Below are positions 34,201 to 45,624 of a DNA stretch of 64,000 bases, in pieces. How positions within the stretch are numbered: position 1 is the stretch's first letter; the number at the start of each line of letters is the position of its first letter. Location of the stretch: the NCBI GenBank assembly GCA_019828595.1, contig JAHQRK010000004.1, forward strand, positions 1,736,001 to 1,800,000, in the 5' to 3' direction. The DNA comes from Aphanomyces cochlioides. Taxonomy: Eukaryota > Oomycota > Saprolegniomycetes > Saprolegniales > Verrucalvaceae. Under the pieces are notes generated by a model that was not told where the DNA came from, ran no database searches, and saw nothing but the letters and a program-made list of their open reading frames with translations. The position numbers were made by a program, and so were the translations under genes.

Positions 34201-36990
34201 TCGAGACGAAATGCTCCATGCGTGAACGATAGACCGCAGCCAAGTGGCATTGCGCTGCTGCTGAAGCAATGTCGCCATGGATTTGTTGGTCGCTGCGACG
34301 TCGTCTTGGCAATGCTGGACGTTCCACAGCCGCACACTCTGTTTCCATCGACTGACAGCTTTATCGAGCGCTTTGGACGCTTCATGGCGTTGCCACCGCA
34401 CGAGCCACGCGAGCTGGAGCTGCCTCGTACGATGAAACTCGATCCAGTGGCGGAACAATCGCGCGACGACGTGACGTTGGTTTAATGCAAATGCGCGATG
34501 ACTCCACTCGAGATTGCGCCGCCTCTGCTTGACGTAGAGCTGCCAAGAAAGCCAAGACGACTGCACAATCCAACGCCGACGAGATGCGGCCATGTCAAGC
34601 TTGCAACTCTTGGCAGTCGAGCGCATCTTGGCCGCCAATTCGATCGTCAATTTGCACATGCGCAGTTTTGTCGTCCAGAGCTGCCACGCTAGACGCAATC
34701 GCTTTGAAATTGGTCGCTGTAGAGCACGTCGTAGCACGCTGCGTCGCTGGATTTGATGCTGCCATGTTTGTTTCCACTGGTAGAACGCACGCACGTGCGA
34801 CCATTGCCAGCCAAAGAGACCGTGGCGAAGACATCGAGCGGCTTGCGACCTCGCGGCCTCCATACGACGCGTCCACGATCGCCACAGACGAAATAAAGAG
34901 TGCTGAAGATGGCAGTCATGGCGAGTTTGCGCCTTTGTTTGGCATCGGACGACTGAATAAGCTGTTCGATGCACGCTAATCCATGTCCAAGAGCGCCATG
35001 CCGTCCAAACACGCCGCTTCCGTCGATCTTGACGTGCTTGGTCATGTCGAGCCTTCCAATTTTCAATCTCGAGTCGTCGGCGCCACTGGACAAAGCGTCG
35101 GCGGACACAGTAGCGATACACGACGCTCCAGGCTTCGTGAATTGCTCGACCGCGGCTTCGGTGACGCATGACGACGCCTCGCCATGCGTGAAATATACTC
35201 TGCTCGTAAAACCGCACTCGCCGCCATCGCCTTGAGCGCTGATTGCGATCTCGCCATGTACTCCAAGCGCGCTGCAAGATAGCATGACGATAATGCAAAG
35301 CACTGACACGTCCAAGGCGTCTTGTCCAAGTGTGAAACGACGTCTCGCGGCTCCACTGCCGAAAAAATCTTGCAATCATGCGCTGCCAATGCGTTGTAAC
35401 CACGTTGACAAGCTGGCGGAGTGATCGCCGCCGCGAAAGACACCTCGACCACTGCAAGAAACAAGCACGAAGATAGCGGCATTGGCGCCAATGCGCCACG
35501 TAGCGCGCCATGTGCGATGCTTGGGCATGCCGCCTGCTGCGCTCGAGCTTGAGATCGAGCTCCGTGTGGACATGATTGTACTTGAGCTGCAGTTGCATCG
35601 CGTGTGTTTTGTCGAGTTGCAGCGTCACAACCGTCCATTTGGTCAAGTGGCGAGCAAGAGTTTGACGGACAGCATGGAGCACGAGGCGATGGACGACTTT
35701 GGATCGACGGACAAGGCGCCACCACTCAAAGAGCAATCGATGGCACAACCAACGCATGTGGTGTGTACGCAAAAAGACAACAAGACGGCGATGCCAGAGG
35801 CGCTCACGATGGAGGTTGGTCCAGCGAGAGAAGAGTTTTCGAGCAAGATGCCGTCGTCGTGCCATGCCTTGGAGACTTGCGAGACGAGCGGTGCGACGTT
35901 CGAGGCGGATCCAGCCGCCCCATCGGAAGAAACGAAGGCATAAGTCAATGTGGTTGCCAATTGCACGCGATCGACTCTGTTCTTCGACGGTCTGTTGCTC
36001 GAGTTTGGCGTTCATTTCGAGTTGGAGCCGGGTACAAGCCTCGGTTTCTTCAGCAAGCGCAGTCTTGGCACTCTCGAGGCACGCTAGCCACTGACAAAGT
36101 TGTCGATCTTTCGCGTCGAGACGCCAAGCGACTACAGCTTGATCGAGGAGTCGTCGTCGTTGAGAGTCAAGAATTTTGAACACCAACGTGCGTCGGCGGA
36201 AATGAACTGCTCGGAAGCGGCACCAGGTTGTCCAGACAGATCGAACAAGTCGCGAGGAAGCGCTGCGGCGAGTTGTGGCTCCCAAGTGGCACTGAGTCTT
36301 CCATGCCATCCAAACTTTGCGCAGGTTGTCACGAAGATGGCGGCGATACCAAAGTCTGGCCGTCGTGGATTGAGCTTGGGACGCCGCAAGCGACGACTTC
36401 CACATTGCAAAAGCACTGCGTCGAAGCGCAGTCCGTCGTGGCTGGAAGAGAGCGACTGCTTGTTTCTCCAGCTTGTGCTGTAGTGCATCCAACGAATGTA
36501 CAATCCTCTTTGCATTCTGAGGAGACTCGGTGGGTGGAGCAGTGGCAACTTTAGTCGATCGCGACGATTTCCACAGCGAAAAGACCTGGCGGAGGAGTTT
36601 CCGCCGCTGGATTCGACAGTGCTTGACGCGGCGAAGAGTACGCTTCCAGACGTCAAAAGTTTTCGAAAGCCAACGGCGAGAACGACGCCAGAGTAGCGAA
36701 GCTTCCCCACGACGTTGCCAGAGTTCCACTTGGCTTTCGTGCTTGGCCATGTTTTGATCAAGCTTTTTGTTCGTGGCGGTGCTGCACTTGAGAGCTTCAG
36801 CAGCAACCTTCTTGTTCATTTCCACGAGAAGCAGCAAGTCTTGGACTTTCGACTCGTACGCGGCGACTTCGCCGAGCCGTCGTTCGTTTTGTTTTTCAGC
36901 ATCGGCAAGTTGGAAGCGAAGATGGGCCTTCTCAATCTCTAAGCCTTCAAGTGCTGCCGCTGGCACGACGACGTCCCGACTGGACGCCAT
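31207..36990 (-). CDS. Giant Sfi1-like centrin-binding repeat protein
   Basis: Exons 36990-33775 and 33732-31207 give 1,913 residues, mostly one repeated helical unit with hydrophobic-x-x-Trp motifs (VWHAWR, AFAMWKSSL, VFFTWRLAA, CLHAWKSW). The spacing is variable, commonly about 20-40 residues. This is the pattern of Sfi1/centrin-binding proteins at centrosomes and basal bodies. Residues about 1-85 form a coiled coil (LEIEKAHLRFQLADAEKQNERRL). The strand is extremely Arg-, Trp- and Gln-rich, which leaves long spurious antisense reading frames. The ATG at 36990 lies 90 bp from the stop of the same-strand FAM21 gene. Family assignment rests on repeat character, not on an alignment. Confidence 0.8.
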
Positions 36991-37079
36991 CAGTCGCAAG
37001 GTCCGTCCACAGGCGAAACCTTCGATGTCGTTTCAAAAGTCACGACGATGAAGCATCAAATGCACGAAGAACGAATGTA

Positions 37080-39930
37080 TTATTTCTTCTTAGGAGGACC
37101 AAAGAGCGATGTCTCGTCGTCAGACCATCCATCTGAATCCGAATCGGCGGCTTGGAAGAGGCGGGATGCTGTAGGCACTGGGGGTGCCGTAACGGCAGGC
37201 TTGGGTGCAGACGACGGTGCGGCAGACAGGTTGCTTGACGTTGTCGTGGCTGCAGGCTTTGGAGCAGAGGATGGCGGTTCGCCAAACAAGTTGGATGACG
37301 ACGATGGAGCCTTCGCTTCACCAAAGAGGCTGCTAGATGATGGCACAGCCTTCGGTTCGCCAAATAATGAGGCCTGTGGCGCCGTGTGCAGCGTTGCACT
37401 GAGTGCAGGTTTGGGCTCACCGAACAAAGACGCACTTGGCTTTGCCTCACTCATGAGCGATGCACTGGGTGCTGATGCAGATTGCAATGTCGCTGCCACT
37501 GGAGCCTTGGGCTCTCCAAACAACGACGATGATGGGGTAGCGGGGACAGCGCCAAACAAAGAGGAGCTTGATGCAGCAGGCTTGGACTCGCCAAACAATG
37601 ATGTACTGCTTGGAGTGTTTGAAATGCTCGAAGCGGGTGGTTTGGGGGCAGAGGATGGCTTCGCAGACATACCAACAGACGCCCGGCCAAACAATCCACC
37701 ATCATCATCACTCCAGTCATCGTCGCTATCATTTGCAGCAGGAGGAGGAACAGCAGCCCTCGGCGGCACAACTGGTGCGGGAGGCAATGTCGCGTTGTTG
37801 TTGGTTGCAGCAGGTGGCGTTGGCATCACTGACTTCGCCCCAGGCAACGAACTCGCCGGCTTGGAGCCAAAGAGACCACCGGCATCGGATTCATTGTCGC
37901 TGTCGCCAAAGAGAGTCGAAGCACCAGCTTGTCGTTTCGGCTCTGCTTTGGGTGTAGCTGCAAATAGATTCTTCTGCGATCCTGGACCCCGCGGAGTTTT
38001 GGTACCAAACAGATCGGCGCTTGGTGTTTCATTGTCGCTTTCTTGGAATAAATTGTGAAGTCGTGTTTGAGGTGCAGCCTGGGGAGCAATTGTCGTGGTC
38101 GTTGTGACAGTCTCTGTGACCGTGACTGTCGGTGGTTTCGCGGCAGGAGTTTGTTTAGGAGGTGGGCGGCCAAATAAACCACCGCTATCACTGTCATCGT
38201 CGCTATCGTCACCAAACAATGCAGAGGCTTTCGGGGGAGGAGGTCCGGAGGAGATTGGTGGAGAGGGAGTGGTCAAAGTAGGTCGAGGAGGGACAATTGG
38301 TGCAGGTTGAACAGCTCCAGGAGGTGCAGTCTTTGGCTTACTGCCAAACAACCCGCCGGCATCGTCGTCGTCATCGCTATCGTCACCAAACAGAGTTGAG
38401 GCCTTGGCACTAGGTGCAGGCACTGGAACTGGTGGTTTGGGTTGTGCTGCGGCGGCAGGTGCTGAAGCTGGAGTTGTAGGTTTGCCAAACAACCCGAGGG
38501 AGTCGTCGTCGTCATCGTCACTGTCGAACATATTTCTGGCAGATTTAACAGGCGGCGCAGATACTGGAGCAGGTTTTGGTTGAGCAGCTGGAGGGCGACT
38601 CGACCCAAACAAGCTTGACTCAGTGCTTTCGTTGCGGACAAGAGCAGTCTGAGGCAGCACAGGGACACCTTTTTTGCTATCGTCCTTTGTCATCTTAACA
38701 GAAGATTGACGACCGAATAGACCACTTGATGTGGACTCAGCATCACTGTCGCTCTCTCCAAACAATGAGCGAGATGCAGGTGGGGCTGCTGTTGGTGGCT
38801 TTGGCGTGGCCGCGGCTGGCTTTGATGGGGCTCCAAATAATCCACCATCTGAATCGTCATCGTCGTCATCGTGGCGCTGAGCAGCGCGGGCACGAAGCTC
38901 AGCAAACATGTCCATCTTTGGTGGCTGAGGAGGTTGTTGAGTTGGTGGTTTGCTAGCTCGTCCGTCAAACAGATCGTTGCCCATATCTTCCTCAGCAAAA
39001 AGGTTCGCCTTTGACTTAGTTTGCTTTGGATGGTCGTCGTCATCGCTGTCGTCGCTGTCCATGCCAAAGAGACCACCGCTGCGACTTGGAGTAGCAGCTT
39101 TGGGACGCTGGGTACCAAATAAGTCTTCTGATTCTTCCTCCCATCTCTCGCTTGGACGAGGCATTGGAGGCGGTGGTGGTTTTCGAGCCACTTGCTCTTC
39201 CTCGTCATCATCACCTTCCTCTTCGTCTTCTTCGGACTCTTCTTCAGATTCTTCCTCTGACTCCTCATCTTCATCATCATCAGTATACTCGTCATCATCG
39301 TCATCTTCATCGTCATCTTCATCATCATCCGAGTCAGGAGCAGCCCCCAAGCCCAAATACTCGTCTTCTAGGAATTCCCTTGTTCCAATGACAAATGGCA
39401 ATGGGCGCTCGTTGTAGATATCGAGGACGTCTTCTTCATCACCGACAGCAAACAATTTCAAAGCTTCCATTCCAAGCACCAGGGCCGCTCTAGCGATTGC
39501 ACACATGAGTTCTCTACGTAGTGTACAAGATGCGATTTTACCTGTACTGATCAACAACCAAGACTTCCTTCTTCTTGTCGTCTACATTATTTTCTTTTGC
39601 TTCGGGGGGAGTATCGGTGGTCGATTTCGTAGCCGTCTCGTCCGTCGGAGACGTCTCCTGTACTGGCACACTCTCTTCGTCTTCTTCGTACACACGATTT
39701 TCAATAAATTGGCTGTCGCTGAGCATGAGGAAATGATTGATTGTGTTGTTGAGACGAACGTCTGCCTTTTCTGCTTCCATGCCAAGCTCCCAGAGTGCAT
39801 TCTCAAGCTCCTTGGTTCGCGTGAAAAGCTGCTGGGAGAATGCTTTGAGCTGGTTTGCCAATGCTGCATCTTCTGCCAGCGTCCATGTATTCCCTTGCTG
39901 CTGGCTCAGGATATTCTCCCACGCACTCAT
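37080..39930 (-). CDS. WASHC2: WASH complex subunit FAM21 (WASHC2)
   Basis: Exons 39930-39542 and 39489-37080 give 932 residues. The N-terminal head is unmistakable: WTLAEDAALANQLKAFSQQ, DVRLNNTINHFLMLSDSQ followed by FIENRVYEED, then IYNERPLPFVIGTREFLEDE. A Glu/Asp run (about 180-240) leads into a tail with roughly 28 Leu-Phe-acidic (LF) repeats such as SLFGESDSD and TLFGDDSDDDDDAGGLFG. In animals the head joins SWIP/WASH, and LF motifs bind Vps35 and capping protein, bringing actin nucleation to retromer endosomes. The predominance of a final Gly (LFG) in the repeats is distinctive. The ATG at 39930 is the first on the head; upstream is a triple promoter motif. Confidence 0.93.
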
Positions 39931-39995
39931 GTATGTCGTCGTTGCCGCTGTGGACAAGCTTGACGATTTCGAGAATGTATGCGGATTGCACACAG

Positions 39996-40043
39996 GATCC
40001 GGATAAGCCGATTATCCGGATAAATTGTATCTTTATCCGGACA
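39996..40043. promoter_or_regulatory. Triple TTATCCGGATAA cluster (FAM21, possible divergent gene)
   Basis: ATCCGGATAA (39998), the full palindrome TTATCCGGATAA (40012-40023) and TTATCCGGACA (40033) lie within 48 bp, 66-113 bp upstream of FAM21. Confidence 0.6.
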
Positions 40044-40068
40044 TCGTCCCATTCAACCTTTGACAAGC

Positions 40069-40311
40069 ATGTCAATCATACTTTTCGCGGAAGAAGCGGC
40101 GTTTATGATGTTGGCTCTATCAACAACTTGCACTCAAATGATACGGCCGTTTCGCAATGGGACTCGTCGTCGCCAGGACGAGTGGCTCACCAAGCAATCC
40201 CCGAGGACGTTATTATTGAAAATGTTCGAGATATGCCAATCAAAAGGTCGGGGCGTCGCTTCCGTCGAAGCGACACATACTACACACGTTGCGTTCAACG
40301 GTATGGACTAG
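40069..40311 (+). CDS. Possible small gene, unrecognised
   Basis: An 80-codon frame (MSIILFAEEAAFMMLAL...) starts 26 bp downstream of the last palindrome of the divergent cluster, the distance seen for other genes here. No homologous family is recognised, and another overlapping frame is also open, so coding status is doubtful. Confidence 0.25.
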   Translation: MSIILFAEEAAFMMLALSTTCTQMIRPFRNGTRRRQDEWLTKQSPRTLLLKMFEICQSKGRGVASVEATHTTHVAFNGMD

Positions 40312-40745
40312 TACAACGCGTCGGAGACTGTACTGCTATGTGCAACTGCACGGTTTGATGTTAATAGTAGATAGAGCAAGGGAGATATTCGATATGGAAA
40401 CATAATGCACAGCGCGAGGGTTTGACTCGCAGTTTGACTCGCATTGCTCAATTATTTCGATTAAAGAAGAAGCCACCGGCAACGGTACGATCGCTTTTGT
40501 CCCACTGCAACGTACATACAATGTACACATTGTACTGTTCATTGTAATTAAAGTATACTAGGAAGTTGTACGTGTCGTCCAATCATTCGGTCAAAGTGTG
40601 ATGCTGAAGCGGGTCAATAGAACATCCAATCCAAATCTTCGATATGTGTGTTTTTCCAAATCACTAAAAGCACTCACAAAAAAGCCATCTCGAGCTCAAC
40701 TGATTTGCGACGACGACCCAGATCAAGATTGAAAACCACAGCAGG
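40312..40745. other. Intergenic region upstream of the TALE homeobox gene
   Basis: AT-rich, with a short repeated phrase around 40421-40445 (TTTGACTCGCA / TTTGACTCGCATT). No gene is supported. Confidence 0.4.
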
Positions 40746-41718
40746 ATGATGATGATGGACGCAAAGAAAGTGAATCACACGAGACCGACGAGCCCACATC
40801 ACGACTTTTCGGCGCGATCGCCGCCGCGCGTTGTGTCCCATTCGTTTGTGACAAAACAGCATGGTTTGCAGTTGAAAGTGTCAGGTACGAGACGTTGCAT
40901 CGTGTGATGGTTTGGAACTAAGCGCGGGTAGATCCCTACATCTCGATGGACAAGAAACTCGCGACGTTGAACATCCCATGCGAAACGCCATTGCATTATA
41001 CACCGCCGCCTCCGTTTCCAGAGACGAGCCCGAGCGAGCACAAGATGATGATTGATGGCGACTTTGGCAAGCGGTAAGCCGCAAGTGATGGACGAACCAC
41101 TCATTGCTCGATGGTTGTAGGAAAAAGGGAACGCGTCGAGGCACGTTGAACCCTGAAGCGAAGAATGTACTAAAAGCATGGATGTTTTCGCCAGAGCATT
41201 TTGCACATCCATACCCGAGTGAAGAAGAAAAGGAAGAATTGGCTGCGGAAGCAGGAATTGAAGTCAAACAACTCTCAAATTGGTTTACCAATGCACGGAA
41301 ACGTCTTTGGCAGCCTGTGCTGCGGCAATCAGGCGTCGAAGTCAAAAATTTTCTCTCGACGGGACGTGGTGGACCACGTGGAGCGAAACTGGACGTTCCC
41401 ACGAATATTCCTTTCATCCATTCATCCAGTTCACCTCCATCGTCACCCCAAAGTCCATTGAATGAAGACGAAGACGAAAGTGCACCTACAGCTACGTCGA
41501 CCTCTGACAAAGTCGTCAAACGCATGCGACCAACAACCACAAACGATGATTCACACGATCGCGACACGACATCCGGCGGGGCTTCTCCCGCATCAACTTC
41601 GTCGGACGACTCATGGAACGATCGACGGACTGGCGTTCCCCATGGATTTCGCGACGTGGAAATCCTAGCCGCCAAATCGTTGCTTGGACTCCAGCGCGAG
41701 TATCAATCCGTCCATTGA
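40746..41718 (+). CDS. TALE-class homeodomain protein
   Basis: Exons 40746-40884, 40932-41073 and 41121-41718 give 292 residues, starting with four tandem ATG codons (MMMMDAKK). The homeodomain lies at about 95-160: RGTLNPEAKNVLKAWMFSPE, then HFAHPYPSEEEKEELAAEAG with the three-residue PYP loop extension, then the recognition helix QLSNWFTNARKR. No MEIS, PBX or KNOX domain is present N-terminally. The C-terminus is a Ser/Thr/Asp-rich tail. Probably a nuclear transcription factor. Confidence 0.92.
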
Positions 41719-42320
41719 TCCTTGTCATGTCCTGTCGCCTTATTATTATTTTATTACTATTTCCCACATAAAATTGACAAAAATTAAATTCCATCTCTAA
41801 TACACGGTTTCTCCATGAGCGAAGCATGGATCTCGCGCCCGCGCTGGTTTCTACCGACGGCCTCCGCGGCAGTGCGCGCGCTCTTTGGGCTAAGATGTTG
41901 ATAGCCGTTTCATGGTATGTGTGGGACATGGGGTGGAGAAGGAAACTGCCGTTGACAACCATGCAAGAAGCTACGATTGGCCAGGAATGTTTAACGAACA
42001 AGACTTGATATGGGTGTAATGGCATGGCGTGCGCATGGCAAAGCATCAAGAATCCTCTCGTTGGCTTGTCTAAACCTTGACACGACGTCTATGTACGCTT
42101 CATCAATCGAGAGTGAAGCGAGACTGCCGTTGGAACACGTCGAACGCCGCCAGAAAGGCCATGGTCATCAACTGGTGGAAAGTGTCAATGTCGACGTGGC
42201 TGACATTACGCACGGTGCATCTCATTGTCCGTATGTGCAGGTGCGATGCATCTAGGCGTGTCAAACGAGTGGTGGAACTGGCAGATGAGATGCAAATCAA
42301 AGTGGAAAGAAATGGCTTCG
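41719..42320. other. Intergenic region between convergent TALE and NSRP1 genes
   Basis: About 600 bp, by far the longest convergent gap in the window. It starts with a T/A-rich stretch (41740-41805). Open frames exist on both strands but none has a recognisable product. Confidence 0.4.
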
Positions 42321-43265
42321 TTAGGATACAGACGACGAACTTTGTTGCTGCTGCTTTCGTGCCAAGTAGCGTTCTTTGGCAGCTTTGATCAAATCTTCAC
42401 GACTCGGTGCTGCCACGGTTGGTACCGGCGCTGCCACTGTAGGTGCAGGAGTGTCATCGAGTGGAAGAGGTACTGCTTTGTCCGTCTCACGATATGCGAC
42501 TCCTGGAGATGCCGTCTCGGTGGATGGCTTTGTAGCTTTGACTTCATCGTCATTGTGTTTGTGGCTACTGTCTTCCTCGGGATCCATTTTTTGCTTCTTT
42601 GGTGATGGTGTAGACTCATCTTTCGACAATCGACCGGTCGTGTATGCACTGATAGCCTTCGATTCGTCACCGCCCATGGCAATATTATTCGTGAGCAAGT
42701 TTGCATAAAATCCAGCCATGCCATGCTTTTGCTTGGTCACATCGTTCGCGGCTTCAATCGCTGCCAACCGTGCATCTTCCTGTTCCCATCGCTTCGATTC
42801 AATCAATTTGCGTTTGTACGAAGCTGTGACAAACTTTTCCTTGTCTCCATAGAGCGCATCTTCTTCCGCACGTTCCTTGAGTAGTCGGCGTTCACGAATG
42901 CGATCGTGTTCGATCTCTCGGATTTTTGCCTTTTCCATCAATGCGCCAATGTATTTGGATTGCGGCACGCCATTGACTTTCTTGGCATTCTTTTGCTTCT
43001 GTCGCTCCTCTTGAATTGAATCGTACGCGCCGTCATAGTCGAATACATTTGGATCGCTAGCCAATGCATCTTGCGCTGCTTTTTCCGCCTTGGAGATTAC
43101 ACCAGGACGCGATTCCTGCACGTACAGCGGCGGTGGTCGAGACGAAACTTTGGATACTTCAGGGGCTTTCGGCTCGTCAAGTGAAAAAATAGACGAAGAT
43201 GTTGGCTGTGCAGCTGGCTTGGCTGTCTTCTTCCCGCCAGCCTTGAGCTTCATTGAGAACGCCAT
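42321..43265 (-). CDS. NSRP1: Nuclear speckle splicing regulatory protein 1 (NSRP1/CCDC55)
   Basis: Single exon, 314 residues. The conserved NSRP1 block is clear: DYDGAYDSIQ, SKYIGALMEKAKIREIEHDR, DKEKFVTASYKRKL, NDVTKQKHGMAGFYANLL. The C-terminus has a Ser/Lys/acidic linker and a terminal helix (SREDLIKAAKERYLARKQQQ). In animals it binds pre-mRNA and affects splice-site choice. It is divergent to RRP41 across a 236-bp promoter with single CCAATCA boxes. Confidence 0.9.
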   Translation of the reverse strand: MAFSMKLKAGGKKTAKPAAQPTSSSIFSLDEPKAPEVSKVSSRPPPLYVQESRPGVISKAEKAAQDALASDPNVFDYDGAYDSIQEERQKQKNAKKVNGVPQSKYIGALMEKAKIREIEHDRIRERRLLKERAEEDALYGDKEKFVTASYKRKLIESKRWEQEDARLAAIEAANDVTKQKHGMAGFYANLLTNNIAMGGDESKAISAYTTGRLSKDESTPSPKKQKMDPEEDSSHKHNDDEVKATKPSTETASPGVAYRETDKAVPLPLDDTPAPTVAAPVPTVAAPSREDLIKAAKERYLARKQQQQSSSSVS

Positions 43266-43318
43266 CCTCCTGTGGGTTCTCTCGTCTTATTGAAGGTGTG
43301 GACGTCCCATAATAGTTA

Positions 43319-43465
43319 CGTCCAATCAGCACCGAGGAATAAATCGAATTAATTCCAAAAAATAAATTGCAAAAAGCAAATTTCAAATGATTTTTTGAAT
43401 TATTTACAGAGTTTTTCGGATTAAATAAGAATTTTGAAGCCGACCCACTGGTCCAATCATGGCAC
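43319..43465. promoter_or_regulatory. CCAATCA boxes in the NSRP1/RRP41 divergent promoter
   Basis: CCAATCA occurs near 43322 and 43453 in a 236-bp gap that is otherwise AT-rich. No TCCGG palindrome is present. Confidence 0.45.
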
Positions 43466-43501
43466 CATGAGCATATTTGGATAAAGCGACACAGACCGAC
43501 C

Positions 43502-44426
43502 ATGAAGGAGTTTGTGAGCGTCGCGGGGCTTCGAGTGGATGGTCGTCGAGCTGGTGAAGTGCGCCGTATACGTGCCAAGTTTGGTTTGTTCCAACGTGTG
43601 GATGGATCAGCCTATGTGGAACAAGGACAGACCAAAGTGATGGCAGTCGTGTATGGCCCCAAGGAACACACTGGACGGAAGCAAACGGAAGAAGTAGCGC
43701 AAACCAAGGCCCGTGTCACGTGTGAAGTCACCCAAGCACCGTTTGCAACCAGCGAGCGAAAAGTCACGCATAAGGCCGACCGAAAGAAGCTCGAGAGCTC
43801 GTTGGCGATCCTTCAGATCTTTGAGAGCACCATTGCAACGCAGTTGTACCCGCGATCGCAGATTGATATCTTTGTCCAAGTGCTTCATGCTGATGGTGGT
43901 ACGTCGCCGACTCTCATATTCGTGATGTCTTATAGATTCGGGATAGGTGAGCTTGCTGCATCCATTAATGCTGTCACCTTGGCTTTGATTGACGCTGGCA
44001 TTGCCATGAAGGATTTTGTCGTTGCTTGCTCGGCTGGATACATCCAACAAACCCTCCTGTGCGGTATGCTATTAGCTCCATTTTTGAGACTCATAATGCT
44101 TGTTTAGATCTCAACTACACGGAACAGAGCGCACGCTGTCCCGACTTGACGGTTGCGATGACTGCACGCAACAACAAAGTACAAGATTTATCTGCGCTTC
44201 TCCTCGCTGATTTTCCTATCTTGTAGCTGAGTCTAGTGCAAATGGAAAGCAAATTGCCCCTGGAGTTGTTTGATGTATGTCGCACGATAGTGCAGAGCGG
44301 AAGCTGATGTGTTTATTCTAGACGTTGATGAAAACAGCAATGGACGGATGCACGCAAATCTACGACATTCTCCAGAACGAAGTCCAGGAGAACACTTGGC
44401 GTCGACTCATCTCGCGTGAAAAGTAA
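43502..44426 (+). CDS. EXOSC4: Exosome core subunit RRP41 (RNase PH fold)
   Basis: Exons 43502-43898, 43947-44063, 44108-44178, 44227-44274 and 44322-44426 give 245 residues. The RNase PH fold is evident: GLRVDGRRAGEVRRIRAKFG, SAYVEQGQTKVMAVVYGPKE, YPRSQIDIFVQVLHADGG, ASINAVTLALIDAGIAMKDF, then VVACSAGY and LNYTEQSA, and the C-terminal LPLELFDTLMKTAMDGC. It belongs to the six-subunit ring of the RNA exosome. Its stop is 9 bp from the stop of the convergent CXC gene. Confidence 0.95.
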
Positions 44427-44435
44427 CATGGAGTT

Positions 44436-45469
44436 TTATAATTGTACAAAATACGAGGAGACGGCAATATTGCGCCGAGGCGTACGAGTCACAATGACTT
44501 TGATCGTGTCTTGAGCATACACAACTTGTTTCATGTTGCTTTCTCTTGTTGTGTGATTGCAGCAGTCGCGGCATTGGCATCGAGGACCACAGGCGACTCC
44601 AGCTTGGAAACAATCGCAGTATTTCTTGGAGCACTTAGATTTCTTACAGCGGCACGTAACTCCATTCGCATGGTCCTACGTTGATGTCAAACCCGGTAGT
44701 GCACCTGTACTTTACGTTGGGAATCATTGGAACAAACATGGAGCCTAATCCCATAGATCCATGGTCAGTGTTGCCGCCAGGAAGCTGAGGTGTTGAATGT
44801 GAAGAAGCGCGAAATGCATTGATATTGTTCTTCAAATGCATGATGATAGCAGGTAGGCGTTGCGCCGATGTTTTCGTATTCAAGCAAGTTGCACATGAGC
44901 ACTGGGCAGTGCAAAATCCTCGTGTCAAGAAACATCGGCAATATCTACGCACTCAAGTCAGTAAAGGCCACGCCGACTCGTACATACAATTTCAAGCACC
45001 CAGTTTTGCATCCACAGCACGTTATGGATGGTTGGCTTTGCTCATGAAGTGTTCTGGCTGCATTAATAACATCGACATCACGTGGATCCACTTCGTCTTG
45101 TGAGGCGACGGGTGATATAGTCCGTGGTTTGGATGGAGTGCCTTTACATGGGAGATCGAGCTCTGGTAGCTGATCGGTTGGGTCGATCACATTGGTGGGC
45201 AGATCTGTTCGTTTCTTGGTCAATAGTGCACAGCACATATCTAGCCAGGCCATGTTCACTTCGTCACGTCGGGTGGGATTGTCGATATCGGCGTCTTCCC
45301 ACTCTTCCGTTTTGCGTTTTTTCACGGGAGTTCCGCGTTCTGCCTCTTCTTGCGCCAGGACGTTGGTCGACAGTGTCGCGAGCGGTTTCCTCTTCAAGGA
45401 TGATGTCTGTTTGAGCCCTTTCATGGCATCCTGGTGGGTTGAGATGGGTCGGAGCGGAGTCGAGGCCAT
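44436..45469 (-). CDS. CXC (tesmin/LIN54-type) DNA-binding protein
   Basis: Exons 45469-44988, 44944-44716 and 44675-44436 give 316 residues. Two cysteine-rich CXC motifs are split by introns: [20 protein letters not shown] with [12 protein letters not shown], and [20 protein letters not shown] with [12 protein letters not shown]. The RCHR-like linker [18 protein letters not shown] lies between them, as in LIN54 and plant TSO1, which bind CHR promoter elements in cell-cycle genes. The N-terminal 150 residues are Lys/Thr/Pro-rich with a probable NLS (VKKRKTEEW). Confidence 0.88.
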
Positions 45470-45528
45470 CGCGGCAAAACTCGAAAAGTGATTTTGAACA
45501 CAAGGCGCCAAATTTACTTTCAAAATCG

Positions 45529-45556
45529 CCTTATCCGGATGAAATCCGGATAATCT
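45529..45556. promoter_or_regulatory. Two TTATCCGGAT motifs in a divergent promoter
   Basis: CTTATCCGGATGA and AATCCGGATAAT sit in the 155-bp gap between the CXC gene (-) and the NHL membrane gene (+). Confidence 0.6.
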
Positions 45557-45624
45557 CGCTCTGTCGTTTCAACCAGTTTCACCAACGGTTTGGCAACGAC
45601 TCGCTTGCCGCCGGTTCAACCACG

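Noticed and set aside
37048..38058. Long open frame on the plus strand opposite FAM21
   Set aside because: It is the antisense of LF-acidic repeats; FAM21 homology on the minus strand explains the openness.
41516..42049. Minus-strand open frame between the TALE and NSRP1 genes
   Set aside because: Low-quality translation overlapping the TALE tail; no promoter motif or family resemblance.
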